From NCBI GenBank assembly GCA_963729195.1, contig CAVSNF010000024.1, positions 248,001 to 312,000 of the forward strand: a stretch of DNA of 64,000 nucleotides, in the 5' to 3' direction. The translations under genes and the position numbers were made by a program. Origin of the DNA: CAVPTL01 sp963729195 (GTDB lineage: Bacteria > Actinomycetota > Thermoleophilia > Gaiellales > JAICJC01). This document shows positions 53,299 to 61,818 of the stretch, one piece after another. Each line of letters starts with the position of its first letter. The first letter of the stretch is position 1. A model generated the notes under the pieces. That model was not told the DNA's origin. It saw only the letters and a list, made by a program, of their open reading frames with translations, and did no database searches.

Positions 53299-53325
53299 TC
53301 AAGTTTTACTGAGGTCTGGCGATAC
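53299..53325 (+). promoter_or_regulatory. Sigma-28-like promoter candidate of the tad pilin locus
   Basis: TCAAGTTT, 11 bases, GGCGATAC. Compared with TAAAGTTT-N11-GCCGATAA: seven and six of eight with exact spacing. Lies about 110 bases before the first pilin gene and between divergent folD and flp. Confidence 0.5.
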
Positions 53326-53443
53326 AGCACTGGACGGTTTGCAAAACGTCACCGTTGTATCGGCAAACTTACGCCGCCCCCCATGTGTCAAAGCGAACCC
53401 GGATGCCGGGAACGCCAGAGTTCCCGAGGAGGTGAATCCCCCA

Positions 53444-53614
53444 ATGCTCGAGTACTTCTCCCGGCTCTTCGCCGAGCTCAAGGACGAGGCCGGCCAGACC
53501 ATGGCCGAGTATGCCGTCGTTCTGGCCGTGATTACGATCGCGGTTGTGGTGACCCTGGGTCTGCTCAGCACCGCCATTAGTGGCAAGCTGACCAGCGTCA
53601 TCGGCGTCCTCTAG
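53444..53614 (+). CDS. flp: Flp/Tad pilin prepilin 1, 56 aa
   Basis: ATG 53444 (MLEYFSRLFAELKDEAGQTM) after GAGGAGGTGAATCCCCCA. GQTMAEYAVVLAVI cleavage and Glu+5 motif; ends SVIGVL. Major pilin candidate. Frame intact. Confidence 0.95.
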   Translation: MLEYFSRLFAELKDEAGQTMAEYAVVLAVITIAVVVTLGLLSTAISGKLTSVIGVL

Positions 53615-53637
53615 TTCTTGCGCCTTGTTGTAGTCAT

Positions 53638-53673
53638 CTGCGGGCCCCGCGCCTTTGGGCTCGGGGCCCGCAG
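53638..53673 (+). terminator. Stem-loop after pilin 1
   Basis: CTGCGGGCCCCG/CGGGGCCCGCAG, a perfect 12-bp stem with a 12-base loop, no T-run. Likely message stabiliser or partial terminator. Confidence 0.75.
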
Positions 53674-53803
53674 TGACATATCGCCCGCAAGGGTGATCCT
53701 CCGGAATCGAAGTAAATCCGGCGCCTGTCGGGTCGAATCACCTTTTAGTGCAGTGCAGGTGTTTCCAATGCAGGTTTTCCGGTTTTTTCGGAGGAGGTGA
53801 AGA

Positions 53804-53974
53804 ATGATCGAGTACGCATCAAAGCTTCTCGGTGAGCTGAAGAACGAGGCCGGCCAGACGATGGCTGAGTACGCCGTAGTCCTGGCCGTGATCACGATCG
53901 CCGTGGTCGTCACCTTGGGTCTGCTGAGCACAGCAATTAAGGGCCAGCTGACCAGTGTAATCGGCGTTCTCTAG
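53804..53974 (+). CDS. flp: Flp/Tad pilin prepilin 2, 56 aa
   Basis: ATG 53804 (MIEYASKLLGELKNEAGQTM) after GGAGGAGGTGAAGA. Mature portion differs from pilin 1 at only two or so positions (AIKGQL for AISGKL). Recent duplication. Confidence 0.95.
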   Translation: MIEYASKLLGELKNEAGQTMAEYAVVLAVITIAVVVTLGLLSTAIKGQLTSVIGVL

Positions 53975-54003
53975 CCGCAAGGCGGAGAGCGGAACGTGGT
54001 TCG

Positions 54004-54037
54004 GCGGGCCCCAGACCTTCGGGTTCCCGGGGTCCGC
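54004..54037 (+). terminator. Stem-loop after pilin 2
   Basis: GCGGGCCCC pairs with GGGGTCCGC (one G-U) around a CTTCGG-containing loop. Same position relative to the gene as after pilin 1. Confidence 0.65.
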
Positions 54038-54092
54038 AAGACCATCAACCAATCGCCCGAAGTTCCAGGCGGCTAGTTACATACGGAGGAAG

Positions 54093-54272
54093 GTGGACAC
54101 GTTGTTGGAGCGGTTTCAGCGTCTGTTCGCCCGTGGTTGCAGCGAGTCAGGCCAGACGATGGCCGAGTACGCAGTCACGTTGACGGTTATCACACTCGCG
54201 ATCGTTCTGACCGTTGGACTCTTGAGCACAGCGATCGCGAACGATCTCACCCGAGTTATCTCGGCGCTTTAG
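54093..54272 (+). CDS. Flp/Tad pilin-like prepilin 3 (divergent), 59 aa
   Basis: GTG 54093 (VDTLLERFQRLFARGCSESG) behind GGAGG at 54085. GQTMAEYAVTLTVITLAIVL keeps cleavage site and Glu+5 but ends NDLTRVISAL, and it has a Cys in the leader. A minor pilin or assembly initiator is possible. TTG 54102 is the alternative start. Confidence 0.85.
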   Translation: MDTLLERFQRLFARGCSESGQTMAEYAVTLTVITLAIVLTVGLLSTAIANDLTRVISAL

Positions 54273-54376
54273 ATATCCACGTACTTGTATCGGCCGGCTC
54301 AATCATCACATCCCGGCCAGGTTCGTCAGACAAAACCCCCCGTATGTCCCCTATGAACCACACACTGAGGAAGAGC

Positions 54377-54796
54377 ATGATCCGCAAGATTGCACGAGAT
54401 GAGCGAGGACAGGCGGTGACGGAGTTTGCCGTCATTCTGCCGGTGTTGCTTTTGGTGCTGTTTGCAATCTTCCAGTTCGGCATCATCTTCAACAACTACA
54501 TTCAGGTCACCGCGGCCGCGCGCGAAGGTGCTCGTAAGGGCGCCGTCAACCGCACCACGGGGAACTGCGCAGCTGTTGTCGCTCTGGCCACCAGCTCGGC
54601 CAAGTCGGCCGCGCCCGGTCTCAACTGGACGAGCGCCGGTGCCGGCGTGAGCGCCACCGATACCTGCACGAGCAATGCGCTCGCGCAGGGTAGTGACTTC
54701 ACAATCACGGCCAGCTATCCGTGGACTGTGTCCCTGCTGGGCCAGGTGGTGGCGTCCGGAAATCTGAGTTCGTCCACCACTATGCGAGTCGAGTGA
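54377..54796 (+). CDS. tadE: TadE-like minor pseudopilin, 139 aa
   Basis: ATG 54377 (MIRKIARDERGQAVTEFAVI) with GAGGA five bases ahead. Prepilin-like G/QAVTEF cleavage motif, one hydrophobic helix (LPVLLLVLFAIFQFG), NNYIQVTAAAREGARKGAV, then an exported domain with two Cys (GNCAAV, DTCTSN) that could form a disulfide. Upstream ATGs at 54344 and 54353 lack a site. Confidence 0.88.
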   Translation: MIRKIARDERGQAVTEFAVILPVLLLVLFAIFQFGIIFNNYIQVTAAAREGARKGAVNRTTGNCAAVVALATSSAKSAAPGLNWTSAGAGVSATDTCTSNALAQGSDFTITASYPWTVSLLGQVVASGNLSSSTTMRVE

Positions 54797-54827
54797 GCCC
54801 GTCCCTTTGGCGGGCTCACCGACTCGC
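54784..54827 (+). terminator. Long stem-loop between tadE and cpaB
   Basis: GCGAGTCG and GTGAGCCCG (bulged A) pair with CGGGCTCAC and CGACTCGC, 17 bp, around TCCCTTTGG. It starts inside the tadE stop region and may limit readthrough into the assembly genes. Confidence 0.75.
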
Positions 54828-54982
54828 TCAGTTCTCCCCGTTGTATTCGCCTACCAGTCCCCCTGAACCAGCGATCTGGGCTTGTAACTCCAGCCCTCGG
54901 ATCGCCTTCTAAAGTCCCCGCCCGCCACTGCCGATAGTGGATGGGTTACGTCCCCGAGTCTTCCCCTAAGTGAGGCAGCCGC

Positions 54983-55813
54983 ATGACCTATAGCGTCCGC
55001 AATATCGTGATCGCCGTCGTTTTGGCGGTACTCGCGGCGGTGCTGGTGATCATGTACACCAGCAACGCCCAGAAGCAGGCCACCAGTGGCCAGGAGAATG
55101 TCACTGTCCTTGTTGCCAAGACCGACATCGCTCCGGGCACCAGTGTGTCCGACGCGATCACAGCGGGCGCGTTTGAGACGCGGTCCGTCGTGTCCAAGGA
55201 CGTTGTCCCGGGCGCACTGAACTCGGTCAACTCGCTCAACAAGGATCTTGCTTCCACCGGCACCATCGCCGCCGGAGCACAGGTAACCGCGACGATGTTC
55301 TCCCAGTCGCAGCAGAACCCGATCGTGACTCAGATCAGCGGTGTCGATCGAGCTCTCCAGTTCTCGTTGAATGCCAACCGGGTGCTCGGCGGCACGCTCA
55401 AAGCCGGCGACCATGTTGACATCCTCTGGTCGGGCACGATTCATCCGACCGGCAACGACAGCAAGTTCGGTGACACCCTTGTCAGCCGGGCACTGTTCCT
55501 GAACGTGCCGATCCTCTCGACCTACGACTCCGGTGCCGCCTCTGCGGCCCTGACCGCTGACGGCCAGGCCGCCAACGGTGGTGGCTCGAGTGACGGTACC
55601 GCGGGGTCGGTGTGATCATCAAGCTGCCGCAGACCCAGGTTGCCCCGTTCCTCCTGGCGCTGCAGCAACGGCGGTGTGTGGTTCGCTCTGCGGCCCGCCA
55701 CCGGTGCCCAGGATTCACCGATCGTTCTGACCACCGCGTGCACTCTGATCTCTGCTGGCCTCACCGCCAAGCAGGTTCACCATGACGTTCCGGCCTGCGT
55801 TGGTGGGAAGTAA
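54983..55813 (+). CDS. cpaB: CpaB/RcpC-family Flp pilus assembly protein (frame interrupted twice)
   Basis: Membrane-anchored SAF/LSAF-domain protein of the pilus outer complex. ATG 54983 (MTYSVRNIVIAVVLAVLAAV), one TM, then VLVAKTDIAPGTSVSDAI (SAF domain), DRALQFSLNANRVLGGTLKA, GDHVDILWSG. C-terminal VIIKLPQTQVAPFLLALQQ resumes after an indel near 55612; a second, CAA[C]GGC, near 55673. TAA overlaps the tadZ ATG. Confidence 0.87.
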
Positions 55814-57027
55814 TGAGCACCGTCTCCCCAATCAAGGTGTTCATCACCGGCGCTGCCAACGGGCTCGCCGAGGTTCGAGAGGGCCTCGCCGACCACCCCG
55901 ACGTGGAGCTGGTGGGAACCGCAGCAGATCCGTCCAAGGCCGGCGCCAAGCTGGCCGAGTCAGCCGCTCAGGTGATCCTGCACGGCACCAGCGCAACCGA
56001 TCACGTGCCGACGGCCGAGATCGAGTCGATCAGGTCGGTCACCGCCGCCCCGATCGTGCTGGTCACGTCCGCCAGCGCCAACAGCATTCTTGGTGAAGCG
56101 CTGTCGGCCGGCATCTTCGACGTGGTGCTGCTCCCGCAGCTCACCGACGGGATCGTGTTCACCATCAAGAAGGCGTTCTCGTTGGCCGCCGGTCGTGCCG
56201 GGGGAGGCCCCGGTAAGTCCTCGGCCAGCGTGGAAGGCAAGGTCATCAGCCTGTTCTCGCCCAAGGGCGGATCCGGCAAGACCGTGCTTGCCTGCAACCT
56301 GGCAGCGATGTTCGCCCGTCGGCACGATCGACGGACGCTGCTGCTCGACCTCGACCTGCAGTTCGGTGATGCCGCCATCATGATGGGCATCGAGCCGGAC
56401 AAGACCATCTACGACCTGGTCATGGCTCGCCGCGAACTCGACACCGACGCACTCGCCGGGTATGTCACCGCCCACCAGTCTGGTGTGCACGTGCTGCCGG
56501 CCCCGCTTCGGCCCGAGGACGCTGAGCTGGTCACCGAGGAGCGACTTGGACATCTGTTCGCAGTGGCCAAGGAAAGCTACGACGTCGTGGTCGTGGACAC
56601 TCCCCCGTTCTTCCACGGGCCGGTGCTGTCCACGCTGGATCGCACCGACCACCTGATTCTGGTCGGCACGATGGACGTTCCCACGATCAAGAACATCAAG
56701 CTCACTCTGCAAACCCTCGACCTTCTCCACTACCCCAAGGACCGTCGCTACCTGCTGCTCAACCGCACGGGATCGAAGGTCGGCCTGAACGCGCGGGAGA
56801 TCGAGCGAGCGCTCGACATGCCCATCTCGTTCGAGGTCGAATCCGAGCGGGAAGTGCCGGTATCGGTCAATCGCGGCGTGCCGCTGGCGCTTGCCAATCC
56901 GCGCTCTGCGATCGCCAAGTCTCTTGGCGAAGTGGCCGACAAGCTCGTCCCCCCCGTGCGTTCCCAGAACGGGAACTCGAAGGGCGGCGGCGAGGAGAAG
57001 AAGTCCCGACGCAGGTTGGGGAGGTAG
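55813..57027 (+). CDS. tadZ: TadZ/CpaE-family ATPase, 404 aa
   Basis: ParA/MinD-like pilus localisation protein. N-terminal receiver-like fold (KVFITGAANGLAEVREGLAD) lacking a standard phosphoacceptor, then deviant Walker A SPKGGSGKTVLACNLAAMFA, LLLDLDLQFGDAAIMMG, VDTPPFFHGP. C-terminal basic tail (GGGEEKKSRRRLGR). Intact. Start ATG overlaps the cpaB TAA. Confidence 0.92.
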   Translation: MSTVSPIKVFITGAANGLAEVREGLADHPDVELVGTAADPSKAGAKLAESAAQVILHGTSATDHVPTAEIESIRSVTAAPIVLVTSASANSILGEALSAGIFDVVLLPQLTDGIVFTIKKAFSLAAGRAGGGPGKSSASVEGKVISLFSPKGGSGKTVLACNLAAMFARRHDRRTLLLDLDLQFGDAAIMMGIEPDKTIYDLVMARRELDTDALAGYVTAHQSGVHVLPAPLRPEDAELVTEERLGHLFAVAKESYDVVVVDTPPFFHGPVLSTLDRTDHLILVGTMDVPTIKNIKLTLQTLDLLHYPKDRRYLLLNRTGSKVGLNAREIERALDMPISFEVESEREVPVSVNRGVPLALANPRSAIAKSLGEVADKLVPPVRSQNGNSKGGGEEKKSRRRLGR

Positions 57028-57030
57028 TCG

Positions 57031-58467
57031 ATGTCGCTTCAATCGCGCATCCAGGTTGCCGTCACCGACGGCACCGAAGAGACTGCTTCGGAGTCGAAGC
57101 AGCAGTTCGCGCCCGAGCGCTCATCGGCTGCGGCTGACCCCTTCGCCGAACTGAAGACGCGGGTCCACCGGGAGATCATCCCCCGGCTCGGACCCCGCGT
57201 ATTCAACGGCGAGACCAGCGACGAGGATCTGGAGTCCAAGGTCACGGAGGTCGTGACCGAGCTGCTGGCTGTCGAGAAGACGCCGCTCACGCGTCAAGAG
57301 CGGCAGGACATCATCAGCCAGATCACGGACGACATCCTGGGCTACGGCCCGCTGGAGCCGTTCCTGCGCGATGACTCGATTACGGAAGTCATGGTCAACG
57401 ACCACAAGACGATCTACATCGAGCGCCACGGCAAGATCACCCGCACCAACGCACAGTTCGTCGACGAGGCGCATCTGCTGCGCATCATCGACAAGATCAT
57501 CAGCCGCATCGGCCGGCGCATCGACGAGTCGTCGCCGTATGTGGACGCGCGCCTGCAGGACGGCTCGCGTGTGAATGCCATCATCCCGCCTCTGGCGGTG
57601 CGCGGTTCCACTCTCACCATCCGAAAGTTCCGTCGCGACCCGTTCGTGATGGCCGACCTGATCAAGTTCGGCACGCTCACCCACAAGTCCGGGCAGTTCC
57701 TGGAGGCGTGTGTGCGAGGCAAGCTGAACATCCTGATCTCGGGTGGTACCGGTTCCGGTAAAACCACGACCCTGAACGTGCTCTCGGCCGCGATTCCGTC
57801 GGACGAGCGCATCATCACGGTCGAGGACGCGGCCGAGCTCCAGCTCAAGCAGGAGCATGTGATCACGCTCGAGTCCCGCCCTGCCAACATCGAGGGCAAG
57901 GGACAGGTCACCATCCGCGACCTGGTTCGTAACACTCTGCGTATGCGCCCCGACCGCATCATCGTCGGGGAGTGCCGTGGTGCCGAGGCCGTGGACATGC
58001 TCCAGGCCATGAACACCGGCCACGACGGCTCGCTCACGACCGTCCATGCAAACAACCCGCGCGACGCCCTCGCCCGTACCGAGACTCTGGTACTGACCGC
58101 CGGCGTGGATCTGCCCCTCCGGGCTATCCGCGAGCAGATCTCAAGCGCATTCGACCTGATCGTTCAGGTATCACGCCTGGTCGACGGCACCCGCCGCATC
58201 ACCCACATCACCGAGGTGCTGCGGATGGAGTCCGACATCGTCACGCTCCAGGACATCTTCCTGGCCAAGCCGATCGAAGACGGCGCCGCCAACCGCGACT
58301 CCGGGCATCGCCTGCTGGGGCCGCTGAGCTGCACCGGCGTCAAGCCGAGCTTCCTGGACAAGATGGCATCAAACGGCGTCAACCTCCCGCCGAACTTCTT
58401 CCAGGATGAGGCGGGAGACCACAGTGCCGCCGCAGCCGGGATCTTCGGGCGGGCGGTAGGGCAGTGA
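57031..58467 (+). CDS. tadA: TadA/CpaF secretion ATPase, 478 aa
   Basis: Hexameric motor of the Flp pilus. N-terminal PFAELKTRVHREIIPRLG, DILGYGPLEPFLRDDSITEV, Walker A LISGGTGSGKTTTLNVL, Asp box ERIITVEDAAELQL, Walker B DRIIVGECRGAEAVDMLQAM, His box NTGHDGSLTTVHANN. C-terminal tail EDGAANRDSG. Intact; three bases after tadZ. Stop overlaps the next ATG. Confidence 0.95.
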   Translation: MSLQSRIQVAVTDGTEETASESKQQFAPERSSAAADPFAELKTRVHREIIPRLGPRVFNGETSDEDLESKVTEVVTELLAVEKTPLTRQERQDIISQITDDILGYGPLEPFLRDDSITEVMVNDHKTIYIERHGKITRTNAQFVDEAHLLRIIDKIISRIGRRIDESSPYVDARLQDGSRVNAIIPPLAVRGSTLTIRKFRRDPFVMADLIKFGTLTHKSGQFLEACVRGKLNILISGGTGSGKTTTLNVLSAAIPSDERIITVEDAAELQLKQEHVITLESRPANIEGKGQVTIRDLVRNTLRMRPDRIIVGECRGAEAVDMLQAMNTGHDGSLTTVHANNPRDALARTETLVLTAGVDLPLRAIREQISSAFDLIVQVSRLVDGTRRITHITEVLRMESDIVTLQDIFLAKPIEDGAANRDSGHRLLGPLSCTGVKPSFLDKMASNGVNLPPNFFQDEAGDHSAAAAGIFGRAVGQ

Positions 58468-60356
58468 TGCGCACCCGCTTGGCAATCTGCGTCGCGCTGG
58501 TGGCCGCTCTCGCGGTCACCGGCACGGCCGCGGCCGCAGGCCCGGCACCGACGATCCAGTCGATCAACACCAGCAAGTTCCCCGAGGTGTCGGTCAACGT
58601 CAAGTCGGCTACTGCCACGGCCGGAACTCCGACTGTGGTGGTGACCGAGAACGGACAGCCTGCGACCGGCGTCAACCTGAATACGACCGACAACGTGCCG
58701 GCCATCGCGCTGCTCACGGATACCTCACGGAGCATGAGTGGAAAGCCGCTGGCTGACGCCAAGGCTGCAGCCAACAGCTTCATCTTCAGCCAGTCTCCCG
58801 ACGCGGTGTTGGCGGTGTACGGATTCGGCGACACGGCGTATGTGAGCGCTCCGTTCCCGTCCGACCGCACCGACGCGTCACTTGCCATCAATCAGCTCGC
58901 GATCGCGGCCAAGCCCGGTACCGCGCTGTATGCCTCCGTCGTCCAGGCCGCGAACGATCTGGCCAAGCAGAACGAGGGCAAGCACGTGATCCTGCTCATG
59001 ACCGATGGCCACTCGGCCAACGATCACGCCACCCTGGCCGCAGGCCAAGGCGGCTGCGCAGGCGGCCCACGCGACCATCTATGCGGTCACGACCTCGACC
59101 GACCAGGCCGCGCTGGCACCGTTGAAGGCCCTTGCCTCCAGCACGGGTGGACAGATGATCCCGGTAACCGATTCGATCCGCTCTGAAGGCTGCCTACAAG
59201 ACGATCGCGGCCTCGCTGAATGCGAGCTTCGCATTCTCCTATCACAGCCTGGTGCCTCCGGGTAAGCCGATCAACCTCGAGCGTTTCAGCGTGAACGGCT
59301 CGGCGCCTGCCACCGACACGGTCAAGGCTCCCGGTACGTACGCTGCTCCACCACCTCGGGCGGAAGCTCGGTTCCGGCCAACGCGGCCGGTCGTGCCGCC
59401 GATCGCCGGCGTCGTCGCCCTGTTCGTGCTGGCGGGCGCGCTGATCGTGCTCTCCTCCAAGCCTGCGGTCATGGTCGGCAAGCGGATCGCTCCGCACACC
59501 GAGCAGAAGAAGCAGGTCGTGGTGGTCGCTCCCGGCCAGGAGATCCCCAAGATCAGCATCCTTCACCAGCTGTACGTGGCGACGGAGAAGATCGCGGGCT
59601 CGTTCAACTACTGGAAGCGGATCTCGTTCCGCCTCGAGCAGGCGAACCTGCCGCTGCGAACCGCCGAGGTCGTCTACATCCAGATGGGCAGCGCAATCCT
59701 GCTGGCCGCGATCGCGAGCCTGCTGTTCGGGCTCGGCGGCATCGGCGGGCTGATCGCCCTGGTGATCGGCGCCCTGATTCCCTGGATGTACGTCAAGATC
59801 ATGGCGAAACGACGGCTGAATCTGTTCGAGACTCAGCTGCCGGAGACCCTGATCACGCTGGCTGCCTCGCTCAAGGCCGGTCACGCCTTCAACTCGGCGC
59901 TGAACAGCGTCGTCAAGGAAGGCGTCGAGCCGACCTCGACCGAGCTGTCCCGCGTGTCCTCGGAAATCCAGCTGGGGATGCCTTCCGAGGCTGCCCTGGA
60001 GGCGATGGCGACAGCGCATGGACTCGACCAACTTCGGGTTCGTCGTGATGGCCGTCAACATCCAGCGCACCGTCGGCGGCAGTCTCGCCGAGATCCTGGA
60101 CATGGTGGCCGACACGGTCCGCCAGCGACAGCAGTTCACCCGCAAGGTGAAGGCGCTGACGGCTCAGGGCCGGATGTCGGCCTACGTGCTGCTGGGAATG
60201 CCGTTCATGATGGGCCTTGCGATCTTTGCCCTCAACCAGGCGTACATCACGATCCTGTTCACAGAGACCGCCGGCCAGATGATGATCGCCGGAGCACTGT
60301 TCATGATGCTGATCGGCGGGCTCATCATCAAAAAGATCGTCTCCTTCAAGGAGTAG
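58467..60356 (+). CDS. VWA-domain/TadB fusion: pilus inner-membrane platform protein (frame interrupted three times)
   Basis: Signal peptide (RLAICVALVAALAVTGTAAA), then a VWA domain with MIDAS residues DTSRSMSG, PGTALYAS and LLMTDGHS (residues about 85-180), a linker, a TM (IAGVVALFVLAGALIVLSS) and the TadB T2SSF domain (FRLEQANLPLRTAEVVYIQM, LITLAASLKAGHAFNSALN, GFVVMAVNIQRTVGGSLAEI) with three further TMs. About 628 residues versus about 300 for ordinary TadB. ATG 58467 overlaps the tadA stop. Indels at about 59045 (GCA[G]GCC), 59190 (ATC[C]GCT) and 60020 (ACA[G]CGC) are outside the junction, which reads in one frame from 59200 to 60015. Confidence 0.87.
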
Positions 60357-60362
60357 TCCCAG

Positions 60363-61280
60363 ATGATCATCCTCATACTCGCAATCGTTGCCTTCTTCGC
60401 CGCTACCTACTTCCTGCTGACCGGGCTGACCGTCCAGCAGAAGGAAATCGCGGTGTCGATGCGCAAAGCACGTCGGTACGGCATGCGCGATCAGCGTGAG
60501 ATCGAGACACGCAAGAGCGTCAACGACCGCGTGGTCGGGCCGGCAACCGAGAAGATCGCCGGCGTCACCATGAAGGTGCTGCCCAAGACTGATCCGCAGC
60601 AGATCCACAACCGCCTGATGGCGGCGGGTCTGGGACAGTCGATGACCGCCCAGATGTACCTGGCGCTCAAGGGCGGCCTGGTGGCGGTGTTCGCCGGCGG
60701 TGGTTTCCTGCTGGGCCTGACCGGTGCCATCCCGTTCATCGCCGGTGTGATGATCGGAGTCGGTGGCGCCGCGATCGGCTTCATCGCTCCCGACTTCTAC
60801 ATCAACTCCCGGGTGCGCGGCCGCAAGTCGATCATGCAGGCGGAGCTGCCCAACGTGCTCGACCTGCTGTGCGTCTCGGTCGAGGCCGGTCTCGGTTTCG
60901 ACTCGGCGCTGGTGAAGCTGAGCGAGCGCATGCGCGGCCCGCTGGTGGACGAGTTCAACCTGGTGTTGCACGAGATGCGCATCGGCGAGAGCCGCATGTC
61001 GGCCCTCAAGAACCTGTCTGAGCGCTGCGAGGTCCCGGAGGTCGCCCAGTTCTGCCGGGCAATCATCCAGGCCGACCAGCTCGGTATCGCACTCTCGCGA
61101 ATCCTGCGGGTGCAGTCGCACGACATGCGCATCAAGCGCCAGCTGGCGGCTGAGGAGAAGGCCATGAAGGCCCCGGTCAAGATGCTGTTCCCGACCGTGA
61201 TCTTCATCTTCCCCTCGATGTTCGTGGTCGCCCTCGGGCCGGCCGCGCTGCAGCTGATGAAGACGTTCTCGCAGACGTAA
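60363..61280 (+). CDS. tadC: TadC pilus platform protein, 305 aa
   Basis: T2SSF-domain partner of TadB. ATG 60363. N-terminal TM (ILAIVAFFAATYFLLTG), cytoplasmic part, GGLVAVFAGGGFLLGLTG and FIAGVMIGVGGAAIGF, then the second F domain NVLDLLCVSVEAGLGFDSAL, EMRIGESRMSALKNLSERC, and end TVIFIFPSMFVVALGPAAL. Intact; seven bases from the upstream gene. Confidence 0.93.
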   Translation: MIILILAIVAFFAATYFLLTGLTVQQKEIAVSMRKARRYGMRDQREIETRKSVNDRVVGPATEKIAGVTMKVLPKTDPQQIHNRLMAAGLGQSMTAQMYLALKGGLVAVFAGGGFLLGLTGAIPFIAGVMIGVGGAAIGFIAPDFYINSRVRGRKSIMQAELPNVLDLLCVSVEAGLGFDSALVKLSERMRGPLVDEFNLVLHEMRIGESRMSALKNLSERCEVPEVAQFCRAIIQADQLGIALSRILRVQSHDMRIKRQLAAEEKAMKAPVKMLFPTVIFIFPSMFVVALGPAALQLMKTFSQT

Positions 61281-61292
61281 TACGATTGCGGT

Positions 61293-61695
61293 GTGCACCG
61301 CCTGACCGTGCCCACCGAGCGCCGAGAGCAGTTTGTGGATATCACCGGGGCGGTTGCCGATGCGGCAGCCGCCCTCGGTGTTTCTGACGGCGCTGTGCTG
61401 GTGTTCTCGCCCCACACCACCGCCGGGATCTCGATCAACGAGGGCTACGACCCCGACGTCGCCGGTGACGTGCTGGCCTGGATGGCGAGCAACGTTCCCC
61501 ACCGCGGGCCCTACAGCGCACGCCGAGGGCAACAGCGACTCCCACATCAAGGCGATCATGACCGGGAACTCCCAGCTGGTGCCGGTATCGCAGGGTCGGC
61601 TGCAGCTGGGCCGCTGGCAGGCGGTGTTCCTGTGCGAGTTCGACGGGCCGCGCACGCGCGAGGTGTGGGTCTCGTCGCTGTCGGCACCGGCCTGA
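61293..61695 (+). CDS. yjbQ: YjbQ family protein (UPF0047), frame interrupted once
   Basis: About 133 residues; secondary thiamine-phosphate synthase-like fold. GTG 61293. SPHTTAGISINEGYDPDVAG, then after removing G in AGC[G]CAC near 61520, HAEGNSDSHIKAIMTGNSQL, LGRWQAVFLCEFDGPRTREV. Start overlaps nothing; 12 bases from tadC. Confidence 0.9.
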
Positions 61696-61732
61696 TCGCC
61701 ACACGCGGCCCTGATAGCCTACGGCCGCCGCG

Positions 61733-61803
61733 GGCGACGTGGCCGAGTGGTTAGGCAGCGGCCTGCAAAGCCGTCTACACCGGTTCGACTCCGGTCGTCG
61801 CCT
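61733..61803 (+). tRNA. tRNA-Cys (anticodon GCA)
   Basis: GGCGACG/CGTCGCC acceptor with discriminator T, D-arm TGGCCGAGTGGTTAGGCA, anticodon loop CTGCAAA, T-arm CCGGTTCGACTCCGG. Confidence 0.95.
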
Positions 61804-61818
61804 TGCTACGGGTGGGCT

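Noticed and set aside
59913..61655. 580-codon minus-strand ORF
   Set aside because: Antisense of tadB, tadC and yjbQ, all of which have clear families.
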